A stretch of DNA of 12,337 nt. Origin: Oscillospiraceae bacterium. Lineage in GTDB: Bacteria; Bacillota; Clostridia; Oscillospirales; Ruminococcaceae. Position 1 is the stretch's first letter; each line of letters begins with the position of its first letter. Shown here piece after piece: positions 1 to 6,097 of the stretch. The notes beneath the pieces are model-generated. The model was given only the letters and a program-made list of their open reading frames with translations. It did not search any database and was not told the origin of the DNA. The position numbers and the translations under genes are program-made. The stretch spans positions 1 through 12,337 of the forward strand of contig JAHHUE010000049.1 of NCBI GenBank assembly GCA_020024155.1, in the 5' to 3' direction.

Positions 1-293
1 CATTAAAATATAAATTTTTTAGATATAATAATTTATTTATATTATTTTTCATAAATATCACCTAAGTTATTATATTCAAATCTATATTAAAGTGTGAAAA
101 AACAGTGGTTAAAACACACAATAGAATTTAGTTTTATTATACAAATTTGTGAAAAAGTTTAAATTAAGTGTAATAACGATTTTTATTGTATTTAGCTATT
201 GTTTTTTTTCTTTATTTAATGTATCATTATTATTGCAATATAATGTTTATAAAATCTTATTATATAAACGTTGATAAAATGGAGGATATATAA
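1..293. other. AT-rich non-coding leader upstream of pduL
   Basis: No open frame with a start and ribosome binding site is visible on either strand. The stretch is almost entirely A/T with short A- and T-runs. It contains a 10-base palindrome TATTGCAATA at 231-240, a TATAAT at 239-244, and a half-site TTGTGAA at 147-153. No upstream gene end or clear GC-stemmed terminator is visible, so the region probably holds the pduL promoter and any operators. Assignment beyond that is inference. Confidence 0.6.
216..244 (+). promoter_or_regulatory. Possible pduL promoter
   Basis: A perfect TATAAT lies at 239-244, about 50 bases upstream of the pduL ATG. The hexamer 17 bases upstream (216-221) is a poor -35 match. 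An alternative reading uses TTGCAA (233-238) as -35 with TATTAT (258-263) as -10, but the spacer is 19 bases. In such AT-rich sequence chance matches are common, so this is a weak call. Confidence 0.3.
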
Positions 294-860
294 ATGGCAA
301 AAATTTTGATTGAAACATCTGCTAGACACATTCACTTGTCACAGGAACATTTGGACATTCTTTTTGGTGCTGGTCATCAGCTTACACACAAAAAAGACCT
401 TTCTCAACCAGGTCAGTTTGCATGCGAAGAAAGAGTTACAGTTGTAGGTCCTAAAAAAGAACTTAAAAACGTTTCTATCCTCGGCCCAGTTAGAAAAAGC
501 ACACAGGTTGAATTGTCTTTGACAGACGCTCGTTCTATCGGTATCGTTGCTCCAGTTAGAGAATCCGGTGATGTTGTTGGTTCTGCAGGCTGCAAACTCG
601 TAGGCCCTGCTGGCGAAGTTGAACTCACAGAAGGTGTTATCGCAGCAAAAAGACATATTCACATTACACCAGAAGATGCACAGAGCTTTGGTGTAGCTGA
701 TAAAGAAATCGTAAAAGTTAAAGTTGATACAAACGGCAGAAGCCTTGTATTTGATGATGTTGTTGTTCGTGTTAGCCCATCTTTTGCAACAGCAATGCAC
801 ATTGATACAGACGAAAACAACGCTTGTGGCGGTGTAAGCGAAGGCGAAATCGTTAAATAA
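294..860 (+). CDS. pduL: Phosphate propanoyltransferase (PduL-type phosphotransacylase)
   Basis: This cytosolic enzyme exchanges CoA and phosphate on acyl groups (acetyl/propionyl-CoA to acyl-phosphate), feeding acyl kinase and ATP formation. The 188-residue protein carries both conserved PduL His motifs, H12-I-H14 and R120-H-I-H123, plus H169 and E73. Their spacing matches the di-zinc ligands of structurally characterised PduL as I recall them, and R67 fits the phosphate-binding Arg. It lacks the N-terminal extension that targets PduL into microcompartments, and no shell genes are nearby, so it is probably the free housekeeping form. GGAGG at 281-285 sets the start. Codon use stands out: no ATA isoleucine codon and every asparagine AAC, unlike the neighbours, which suggests high expression. 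A terminator follows, so it is probably monocistronic. Family assignment is firm; the preferred acyl group is not determined. Confidence 0.94.
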   Translation: MAKILIETSARHIHLSQEHLDILFGAGHQLTHKKDLSQPGQFACEERVTVVGPKKELKNVSILGPVRKSTQVELSLTDARSIGIVAPVRESGDVVGSAGCKLVGPAGEVELTEGVIAAKRHIHITPEDAQSFGVADKEIVKVKVDTNGRSLVFDDVVVRVSPSFATAMHIDTDENNACGGVSEGEIVK

Positions 861-879
861 TTTTCACATAAAATTTTAT

Positions 880-917
880 AAAAAGCTTGTCTGTTATGCA
901 GATGAGCTTTTTCTTTT
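880..917 (+). terminator. Intrinsic terminator of pduL
   Basis: The arm at 880-893 pairs with 899-912 around the five-base loop TTATG. The stem is 14 bp, with two G·U wobbles in the middle. The T-rich tail TTTTTCTTTT follows. It sits 20 bases after the pduL stop and before the dehydrogenase ribosome binding site, separating the two genes. Confidence 0.85.
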
Positions 918-943
918 ATACATAAAAAGAAAGGGGGAAAATA

Positions 944-2137
944 ATGTATATATTATGGTGCAGAACTTATCAAATGATAATGAAAATAGCAAATTATTTT
1001 TTACCATATCGAACTCCTGATTATATAGAAGGTGCAGGTTGTATAGTACAGCTTGCAAAAATAATAAGAGAAAAGGAAATTTCAAAGGTTCTTATAGTTA
1101 TAGGAAAGCACATTTACAAAAGTGGACTAGCAGATACTATGATTAAAGAACTAGAAAAAGAAAAGATAGAATACATTGTTTTTAAAGATATGGAGCCTAA
1201 TCCTACAAGCGATAATGTTGAAAACGGATATAAGGTTTACAAGGAAAATAATTGCAATGGTATTATCGCTTTTGGTGGAGGGACACCAATGGATTGTGCA
1301 AAAGCAATTGGTGCAAAGGTGGCTCGACCAAATAAAAGTGTGTCACAGTTACAAGGTATTTTAAAAATACATAAAAAAATACCCTTATTATTTGCAGTTC
1401 CAACAACATCAGGGACTGGTTCAGAAACGACAATTGCATCAGTTATAACTGATAGCAAAACACGCCACAAAGCATCTATAAATGATATAAATCTTATACC
1501 AGAATACGCTGTGCTTGATCCACTTTTGACAGTTGGACTTTCTCAAAACATAACTGCTACAACAGGTATGGACGCATTATGTCACGCAGTTGAGGCATAC
1601 ACAAATGGTACATATTGCACTAAATTAGAAAATGATATGGCGAAACGAGCAGTGAAACTGATTTATGATAATTTATATATAGCATATATTGATGGAAATA
1701 ATATTGAAGCTAGACAGAATATGCAAAAAGCAGCTTTTTATGCAGGTAGAGCGTTTACACGAGGCAGTGTAGGCTATGTACACGCAATAGGCCACACTCT
1801 TGGTGGTTTATATGGTGTCCCTCATGGTTTGGCAATGGCATTTATTCTTCCGTATGTAATGCGTCAATATGGAGAAAAAGTATATAATAAACTTTCGGAT
1901 TTAGCTGATGTATGTGGTATTCAAGGTAGAGATAATCAAGAAAAGGCATTAAAATTTATTGAATGGATAGAAACAAAAAATTCTGAAATGAATTTACCTA
2001 AAAAAATGGATATGATAAGGGATGAAGATGTTGAGCAAATTGTCAAATGGGCAATGGCAGAGGCAAATCCATTATATCCAGTTCCAGTTATATGGAAAAA
2101 AGCTGATTTTGAGAGATTGATAAATTCATTGAAATAA
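944..2137 (+). CDS. Iron-containing (type III) alcohol dehydrogenase
   Basis: This is a cytosolic NAD(P)H-dependent oxidoreductase of the Fe-ADH family, reducing an aldehyde to an alcohol or the reverse. At 397 residues it has the usual length. The N-terminal dinucleotide-binding half shows G111-G-G-T-P-M-D117, then the TTSGTGSE motif. The C-terminal helical half carries the metal ligands D210, H214, H280 and H294, with the 4- and 14-residue spacings seen in FucO and its relatives. All ligands are intact. The start has a strong GGGGG at 933-937; a later in-frame ATG at codon 11 is less well placed. No terminator is visible before the next small gene. Whether it acts on butanal, acetaldehyde, propanal or 3-hydroxypropanal cannot be read from sequence. 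Proximity to pduL suggests fermentation, but a terminator separates them. Confidence 0.93.
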   Translation: MYILWCRTYQMIMKIANYFLPYRTPDYIEGAGCIVQLAKIIREKEISKVLIVIGKHIYKSGLADTMIKELEKEKIEYIVFKDMEPNPTSDNVENGYKVYKENNCNGIIAFGGGTPMDCAKAIGAKVARPNKSVSQLQGILKIHKKIPLLFAVPTTSGTGSETTIASVITDSKTRHKASINDINLIPEYAVLDPLLTVGLSQNITATTGMDALCHAVEAYTNGTYCTKLENDMAKRAVKLIYDNLYIAYIDGNNIEARQNMQKAAFYAGRAFTRGSVGYVHAIGHTLGGLYGVPHGLAMAFILPYVMRQYGEKVYNKLSDLADVCGIQGRDNQEKALKFIEWIETKNSEMNLPKKMDMIRDEDVEQIVKWAMAEANPLYPVPVIWKKADFERLINSLK

Positions 2138-2174
2138 TGGTAATCAAAATAATAGACATTGCATATAATAAATC

Positions 2175-2180
2175 GAGGAG
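2175..2180 (+). promoter_or_regulatory. Unusually distant ribosome binding site
   Basis: GAGGAG lies 14 bases before the ATG at 2195, longer than the 6-9 bases used elsewhere in the window. An in-frame TGA at 2183-2185 rules out a longer protein, and the GTG at 2182 is out of frame, so the ATG stands despite the spacing. Weak initiation is likely. Confidence 0.5.
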
Positions 2181-2194
2181 TGTGATTTTATTAT

Positions 2195-2458
2195 ATGTAC
2201 TTTCCTAATTATCCAAATGAAGTGCCAAAATATGGTTCTCAAGGTGAAACAATAAAAAATATGCAGGCTACAATGAATGTTGTGTTTTATAAATATCCTG
2301 TTTATGAAGAGTTAGCAGAAGATGGATATTTCGGCAATAACACAGAAAAAGCTGTGCGAAGACTGCAACAACATGTTGGATTGCAAGAAACTGGTGTAGT
2401 TGATATTTATACATGGTCTGCTATCTTTGCATTGGGAAACATTATCGCAGAACCGTAA
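2195..2458 (+). CDS. Free-standing peptidoglycan-binding domain protein
   Basis: The whole 87-residue protein is a single PG_binding_1-type repeat. It shows a G-S-Q-G-E start to the first helix (about residues 14-18), the E-D-G-Y-F-G turn (41-46), T-E-K-A-V-R-R-L-Q helix, G-L-Q-E-T-G-V-V-D turn and T-Y-T-W-like end around 74-75. Such domains usually tether cell-wall hydrolases or spore cortex-lytic enzymes to peptidoglycan. Here there is no signal peptide, catalytic domain or membrane segment, so how it would reach the wall is unclear. It could be a spore or mother-cell protein, or a remnant of a larger hydrolase, but the frame is clean with its own start. It lies 57 bases after the dehydrogenase and is followed by a terminator, so the two may share a transcript. 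Domain call is good; the role is unknown. Confidence 0.75.
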   Translation: MYFPNYPNEVPKYGSQGETIKNMQATMNVVFYKYPVYEELAEDGYFGNNTEKAVRRLQQHVGLQETGVVDIYTWSAIFALGNIIAEP

Positions 2459-2464
2459 AATTAT

Positions 2465-2505
2465 TGGAGAACTGCCTTTAAAATGGTGGTTCTTCATTTA
2501 TTTTA
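2465..2505 (+). terminator. Intrinsic terminator after the peptidoglycan-binding protein
   Basis: The arm 2465-2476 pairs with 2485-2496 in a 12 bp stem with three G·U wobbles and an eight-base loop. It is followed by the T-rich but interrupted tail TTTATTTTAT. It begins seven bases after the stop codon and insulates the SRP RNA promoter that follows. Confidence 0.7.
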
Positions 2506-2524
2506 TAAAAATTAAAATATATAC

Positions 2525-2553
2525 TTGAATAATTAAAAATAATGTGGTAAAAT
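2525..2553 (+). promoter_or_regulatory. SRP RNA promoter (sigma-A type)
   Basis: TTGAAT (-35, 2525-2530), a 17-base spacer and TAAAAT (-10, 2548-2553), with an extended -10 TGG directly before it. Predicted transcription start is about 2559-2561, just before the first paired base of the RNA at 2563. This is the best promoter in the window and probably also drives dnaX, ybaB and recR, since no separate promoter is seen before dnaX. Confidence 0.8.
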
Positions 2554-2559
2554 GAAATA

Positions 2560-2743
2560 GTTACAGGACAGAGCTATTATTTATAGTGTTCTATATGTAA
2601 AGAGGGCGGAATACGATAGTACGCCATGAACCATGTCAGGTGGGGAACCAAGCAGCATTAAGTGGTTTGTCTATGCGATATTTGCAGTTCTCTTTACATA
2701 TAAAACAGTATAACCGCCAAAGGCGAATAGCCTGTCCTGTTTT
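2560..2743 (+). ncRNA. ffs: Signal recognition particle RNA (scRNA), atypical reduced form
   Basis: This RNA is the scaffold of the signal recognition particle, which binds Ffh and targets membrane and secreted proteins. The apical helix 8 is canonical: GTCAGG and AGCAGC flank a TGG/CCA stem capped by GGAA (2635-2656). A long rod follows, with CGATAG pairing CTATGCG (one bulge) and a perfect 13 bp helix 2592-2604 with 2690-2702. The ends close by a perfect 9 bp helix 1 (2563-2571 with 2732-2740), as in Bacillus-type large SRP RNA. Between helix 1 and the rod there is only one small hairpin on the 5' side (2573-2587) and one on the 3' side (CGCC-AAA-GGCG, 2715-2725). At about 180 nt it is longer than a 4.5S RNA (about 114 nt) and shorter than the Bacillus scRNA (about 270 nt). 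The position before dnaX is the standard Bacillota location. Exact ends are inferred. Confidence 0.9.
2702..2743 (+). promoter_or_regulatory. Alternative hairpin at SRP RNA 3' end, possible attenuator before dnaX
   Basis: AAAACAG at 2702-2708 is perfectly complementary to CTGTTTT at 2737-2743 and encloses the CGCC-AAA-GGCG hairpin. ACAG (2705-2708) can alternatively pair with CTGT (2732-2735). Both options use bases that also form helix 1 with 2563-2571, so the structures exclude each other. The short T-run at 2740-2743 makes a partial terminator conceivable. The dnaX ribosome binding site lies 11 bases downstream. Pairing is seen in sequence; a regulatory role is inference. Confidence 0.35.
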
Positions 2744-2767
2744 AAAATGATTTTGGGAGGTTTTAAA

Positions 2768-4276
2768 ATGGCACATATTGCATTATACAGAAAGTACAGG
2801 CCAAAAACCTTTTCAGAAGTTATAGGGCAAAAAGTTGTTAAAGAAAGTCTTAGAAATCAAGTTTCCAGTGGCAAAATAGGTCATGCTTTTTTATTTACTG
2901 GCACAAGAGGAACTGGTAAGACAAGCTGTGCAAAAATATTTGCAAAAGCCATTAACTGTCAGCACAATATAAATGGCGAACCTTGTTTGCAATGTGATGT
3001 ATGCAAAGGCATAGAAAATGAGTCTATTTATGATGTAACAGAAATGGACGCAGCTTCAAACAACAGTGTTGAAGATATAAGAGATATTTTAAGCGAAGTA
3101 ATGTATTTGCCGGTTATGGCAAAATATAAAGTATATATAATAGACGAAGTTCATATGCTTTCCACAGCAGCATTTAATGCTCTTTTGAAAACATTGGAAG
3201 AACCTCCTGCTCATGTTGTATTTATTTTGGCAACAACAGAATTGCATAAAGTTCCTGCAACAATAGTTTCCCGCTGTCAAAGATATGACTTTAACAGATT
3301 AAGTATCGAAGAAATAGGTGAAGCACTTATGTATATTGCTGATTGTGAAGATATTCAACTTTCATTGTCAGCAGCAAGAACAATTGCTTCGCTCGCTGAC
3401 GGTGCTATGCGTGATGCTGCCTCAATTTTGGATACATGCTTATCAAGAGGTAATGTTATAGACGATAATATAGTTGCAGATGTTGTTGGTGTTTCAAAAC
3501 AAGAAGAAATACTTAACCTTGCAAGCTATATTATAAGTAAAGATTTGACATCAGCTTTGCAAGAAATATTACTTTTGGAACAGAAATCAGTTGACATAAA
3601 ACGACTTTGCGAAGAGTTGATGACACATTTTAGAAATTTACTGCTTGCAAATCTTCCCAAAAGCACATATCAGTTGCTTAATGTTTCAGAGGAGAGATTT
3701 GATGCAATAAAGAAACAAGCGGAAACAACTAACTATGCATTTATTCAAACTGCTTTGAAAGCATTTGCAGATGCTTTTGAATCTATTGCAAAAGGTCAAA
3801 ACCCAAAAATTGCTTTGGATATAGTTATTTACACATTATGTAATACACAGATTGTTCCAGTTGATGTCGCTCCTGTGGTACAAACTTCAAGGCAACCACA
3901 AGTGGCAAAACAAACAACACAAATTCAGCAATTGGAAGAGCAAGAACAGCTTATTCCGTTTGCTCAATGGTTTGATGTAATTGATATAGTTGGTACAATA
4001 GAAAAGCCATTATACTCACTTATGAAAGGCTCACACGCATATCTTTATAATAATATAGTATATATTGATGGTCATGAGGCACTTAATAATTATTTGAGAA
4101 ACAATAAAGAGGCTGGTGCAATTGTAAAAACAGCAATTGAAAAAGCTTGTGGAAAAAGACATAATATAGGTGGTTATAAAAATATTGCAGATAAGTTTGG
4201 ACCATCTAAAAATGATGAATTGGATGATATTTTATCACTGCGTAATAGTGGTGTTGAAGTAACAATAAAAGATTAA
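2768..4276 (+). CDS. dnaX: DNA polymerase III subunit gamma/tau
   Basis: This is the AAA+ motor of the clamp loader, which opens the beta sliding clamp and joins polymerase to the helicase. In the 502-residue protein the N-terminal ATPase is complete: Walker A G45-TRGTGKT-S53, the four zinc-binding cysteines C64, C73, C76 and C79, Walker B I-I-D126-E127, sensor 1 around L154-ATTE, and the SRC arginine finger R169. The remainder is the helical collar plus a short, poorly conserved tau-like tail. It is shorter than Bacillus subtilis DnaX (563), mainly in the tail. I chose the ATG at 2768 because GGGAGG lies 7 bases before it and the family N-terminus (M-A-x-x-A-L-Y-R-K-Y-R-P) begins there. A longer in-frame ATG at 2747 has no ribosome binding site. 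No A-run suited to programmed frameshifting to a gamma form is apparent. It lies directly after the SRP RNA and before ybaB. Confidence 0.96.
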   Translation: MAHIALYRKYRPKTFSEVIGQKVVKESLRNQVSSGKIGHAFLFTGTRGTGKTSCAKIFAKAINCQHNINGEPCLQCDVCKGIENESIYDVTEMDAASNNSVEDIRDILSEVMYLPVMAKYKVYIIDEVHMLSTAAFNALLKTLEEPPAHVVFILATTELHKVPATIVSRCQRYDFNRLSIEEIGEALMYIADCEDIQLSLSAARTIASLADGAMRDAASILDTCLSRGNVIDDNIVADVVGVSKQEEILNLASYIISKDLTSALQEILLLEQKSVDIKRLCEELMTHFRNLLLANLPKSTYQLLNVSEERFDAIKKQAETTNYAFIQTALKAFADAFESIAKGQNPKIALDIVIYTLCNTQIVPVDVAPVVQTSRQPQVAKQTTQIQQLEEQEQLIPFAQWFDVIDIVGTIEKPLYSLMKGSHAYLYNNIVYIDGHEALNNYLRNNKEAGAIVKTAIEKACGKRHNIGGYKNIADKFGPSKNDELDDILSLRNSGVEVTIKD

Positions 4277-4295
4277 AATTATAAGGAGCTTATAT

Positions 4296-4643
4296 ATGAA
4301 AGCAAGATTACCAAAAGGTATGGGCGGTGGCCCACAAAACATGAACCAGATTATTAAACAAGCACAGAAAATGCAAGACGATATGAAAGTATTGCAGGAC
4401 GAGCTTGATGTAACAGAATACGAAGGTGTTAGTGGCAGTGGCGTTGTTAAAGCAACAGTTACAGGTAAACATGATGTTTCTGCACTTAAAATTGACCCAT
4501 CCATCGTAGACCCAGAAGATATTGAAATGCTTGAAGACCTTATTGCAGCAGCTGTTAATGACGCTGTTTCTAAAGCTAAACAAGACAGTGAAACAAGAAT
4601 GGAAGAAATAACAGGTGGAATTAGCGTTCCTGGTATGTTTTAA
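4296..4643 (+). CDS. YbaB/EbfC family nucleoid-associated protein
   Basis: This small DNA-binding protein of the YbaB/EbfC family is thought to form dimers on the nucleoid and is encoded between dnaX and recR in most bacteria. The 115-residue protein has a glycine-rich N-terminus (MGGGPQNM), a charged helix (about residues 17-40, QAQKMQDDMKVLQDEL), the G-S-G-V-V-K-A-T-V-T-G strand region (about 47-57) and the family's D-P-x-x-V/I-D-P-E-D-x-E-M-L-E-D-L-I-x-A-A-V-N-D-A segment (about 67-91). AAGGAG at 4283-4288 sets the start with 7 bases spacing. It follows dnaX by 19 bases and precedes recR by two, so the three are co-transcribed. Almost no ATA codons, unlike dnaX and recR, which fits higher expression. 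Exact function is not settled for the family. Confidence 0.94.
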   Translation: MKARLPKGMGGGPQNMNQIIKQAQKMQDDMKVLQDELDVTEYEGVSGSGVVKATVTGKHDVSALKIDPSIVDPEDIEMLEDLIAAAVNDAVSKAKQDSETRMEEITGGISVPGMF

Positions 4644-4645
4644 TT

Positions 4646-5248
4646 ATGTCTGACTTTAACGCTCAACCACTGGAAAGACTGATAAATAATTTTCAGAAAC
4701 TTCCAGGTGTAGGACGCAAAAGTGCTACAAGAATGGCTTATCAGATTTTGGGCATGGATAAATCAGAGGCAGAGGAGTTCAGTAATGCTATTTTGGCAGT
4801 ACACAATCAAATACATCGCTGCCCGACTTGTCAAAACTTTACAGAAAAAGATGTATGTAAGATTTGTTCATCAGAAATGCGTGATAAAAGTGTTATATGC
4901 ATAGTGGAAAGTCCAAGAGATGTTACAACTTTTGAAAAAACAAGAGAATATAAAGGCACATATCATGTGTTACATGGCTTAATTTCTCCACTTGATGGTA
5001 TAGGAGTTGACCAACTTACAGTTAAGGAACTTTTGGCAAGACTTAATGATGGTAGTGTTAAAGAAGTTATAATGGCAACAAATCCTACTGTTGAGGGTGA
5101 GGCTACGGCGATGTATCTTTCTAGAATTATAAAGCCTCTTGATATAAAAGTTACTAGACTTGCTTATGGATTACCAGTTGGTTCAAGTTTGGAATTTGCT
5201 GATGAAGTAACATTATTCAGAGCTTTAAAAGGCCGTACAGAATTATAA
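4646..5248 (+). CDS. recR: Recombination mediator RecR
   Basis: RecR is a ring-forming protein that works with RecO (and RecF) to load RecA on SSB-coated gaps. The 200-residue protein has the usual length and all parts: helix-hairpin-helix L19-P-G-V-G-R-K25, zinc finger C59-x2-C62-x8-C71-x2-C74, Toprim domain with E88 in the V-E-S-P motif and the T-N-P-T-V-E-G-E stretch (145-152), and the C-terminal G-L-P-V-G-S-x-L-E-F-A-D-E Walker-B-like motif (175-187). The start lies two bases after the ybaB stop and has no clear ribosome binding site of its own, so it probably depends on coupling to ybaB translation. A strong terminator follows at 5270, ending the SRP-dnaX-ybaB-recR unit. Confidence 0.97.
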   Translation: MSDFNAQPLERLINNFQKLPGVGRKSATRMAYQILGMDKSEAEEFSNAILAVHNQIHRCPTCQNFTEKDVCKICSSEMRDKSVICIVESPRDVTTFEKTREYKGTYHVLHGLISPLDGIGVDQLTVKELLARLNDGSVKEVIMATNPTVEGEATAMYLSRIIKPLDIKVTRLAYGLPVGSSLEFADEVTLFRALKGRTEL

Positions 5249-5269
5249 TTTAATTATGTATATTTAGTG

Positions 5270-5300
5270 AATAAAGGTGGTTTTCACCTTTATTTTTTTT
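5270..5300 (+). terminator. Intrinsic terminator of the dnaX-ybaB-recR unit
   Basis: Perfect 10 bp stem AATAAAGGTG (5270-5279) with CACCTTTATT (5285-5294), five-base loop GTTTT, and an uninterrupted T-run at 5293-5300. It lies 21 bases after the recR stop. Confidence 0.9.
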
Positions 5301-5311
5301 GTAAAATGTTG

Positions 5312-5328
5312 TATACTACATAAGTATA
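5312..5328. promoter_or_regulatory. Inverted repeat upstream of yjjG-like gene
   Basis: TATACT (5312-5317) and AGTATA (5323-5328) form a perfect dyad with a five-base spacer. It sits between the recR terminator and the HAD gene, where the promoter for the HAD-hydrolase pair should be. TATACT itself resembles a -10 element, although no good -35 is seen. It could be an operator over the promoter or a chance palindrome in AT-rich DNA. Confidence 0.3.
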
Positions 5329-5359
5329 GATGTATTTTTAGAATATAAGAGGTTTATTT

Positions 5360-6097
5360 ATGGCTTATAATTGTTTACTTTTAGATATGGATGACACATT
5401 GCTTTCATTTAAAGAAAGTGAAAGGGAATCATTGATAAAAGTTTTAGAAAAATATAATATTCCAGCAACAGATGAAAATATACAGATTTACCACGATGTA
5501 AATGAAGGCCTTTGGAAAGAATTTGAAAAAGGAAAAATAAAGAAACATGTATTGGAAAAAACTCGTTTTCAGAAGTTTGGTCAAGCTGCCGGAGTTGAAA
5601 TAAATCATTCAGAGCAAATGAACAGAGATTATCGCGGATTTTTAAGTCAAAGTGCAATTTTATTTGATGGAGCACTTGAATTTTTAGAAGATGTAGAAGA
5701 TTACGCTACAATAGCAATTGTTACAAATGGAGTGGAAATTGTTCAACAAAATAGAATTAAAATTAGTGGTTTAATTGATTTTGTTGATGGTGTTTATACA
5801 TCTGAAAAAGTTGGAGCACAAAAACCAAATAAACAGATTTTTATATCTGCACTTAGAGATTTAGGTGTAGAGAAATGGGATAAAGTATTGGTTGTAGGTG
5901 ACAGATTACAGTCTGATATAAAAGGTGGCATAAATGCAGGACTTGATACTTGCTGGATTAACTTTTCAGATGAAGAAAATACAACAAATATAAAACCTAA
6001 GTATGAAGTAAAAGATTATACACAACTTAAAAATATAATATTGGAAGGTATAGAAGATGTCCCATTTACAGTTGAAAAAAGAAAAATTCAGCTTTAA
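5360..6097 (+). CDS. YjjG-type HAD-superfamily nucleotidase
   Basis: This is a haloacid-dehalogenase-fold phosphatase, most like the YjjG family that removes phosphate from non-canonical pyrimidine nucleoside monophosphates; the substrate here is inferred. The 245-residue protein shows all four HAD motifs: motif I D9-M-D11-D-T13 (nucleophile D9, acid/base D11), motif II T122-N123-G, motif III K155 in Q-K-P-N-K, and motif IV G180-D181-x4-D186. A helical C1 cap occupies about residues 15-95. The ATG has AAGAGG at 5347-5352 before it. The end overlaps the next gene by 41 bases in another frame, which suggests the two are translated together. The extra 20 or so residues after about position 225 cover the overlap and are not obviously part of the HAD fold. 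Confidence 0.9.
   Translation: MAYNCLLLDMDDTLLSFKESERESLIKVLEKYNIPATDENIQIYHDVNEGLWKEFEKGKIKKHVLEKTRFQKFGQAAGVEINHSEQMNRDYRGFLSQSAILFDGALEFLEDVEDYATIAIVTNGVEIVQQNRIKISGLIDFVDGVYTSEKVGAQKPNKQIFISALRDLGVEKWDKVLVVGDRLQSDIKGGINAGLDTCWINFSDEENTTNIKPKYEVKDYTQLKNIILEGIEDVPFTVEKRKIQL

Noticed and set aside
1..60. A/T-only inverted repeats near the window start as a terminator of an upstream gene
   Set aside because: The stems have almost no G-C pairs and no clear arm boundary; such pairings are expected by chance in this composition.
339..800. Long open frame on the minus strand opposite pduL
   Set aside because: Cysteine- and asparagine-rich low-complexity translation with no family motif, lying wholly opposite a strongly conserved gene.
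294..2137. Bacterial microcompartment locus suggested by pduL plus alcohol dehydrogenase
   Set aside because: No shell proteins, no encapsulation peptide on PduL, and a terminator separates the two genes.
2747..2767. Upstream in-frame ATG for dnaX adding seven residues
   Set aside because: It has no ribosome binding site, and the sequence between it and the next ATG is itself the GGGAGG site for the start at 2768, where the family N-terminus begins.
3089..3280. Minus-strand open frames opposite dnaX and other genes
   Set aside because: They mirror codon patterns of the sense genes, lack ribosome binding sites and show no recognisable domains.
2768..4276. Programmed frameshift in dnaX giving a short gamma form
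   Set aside because: No A-AAA-AAG-type slippery run followed by a stem-loop was found at a suitable position.
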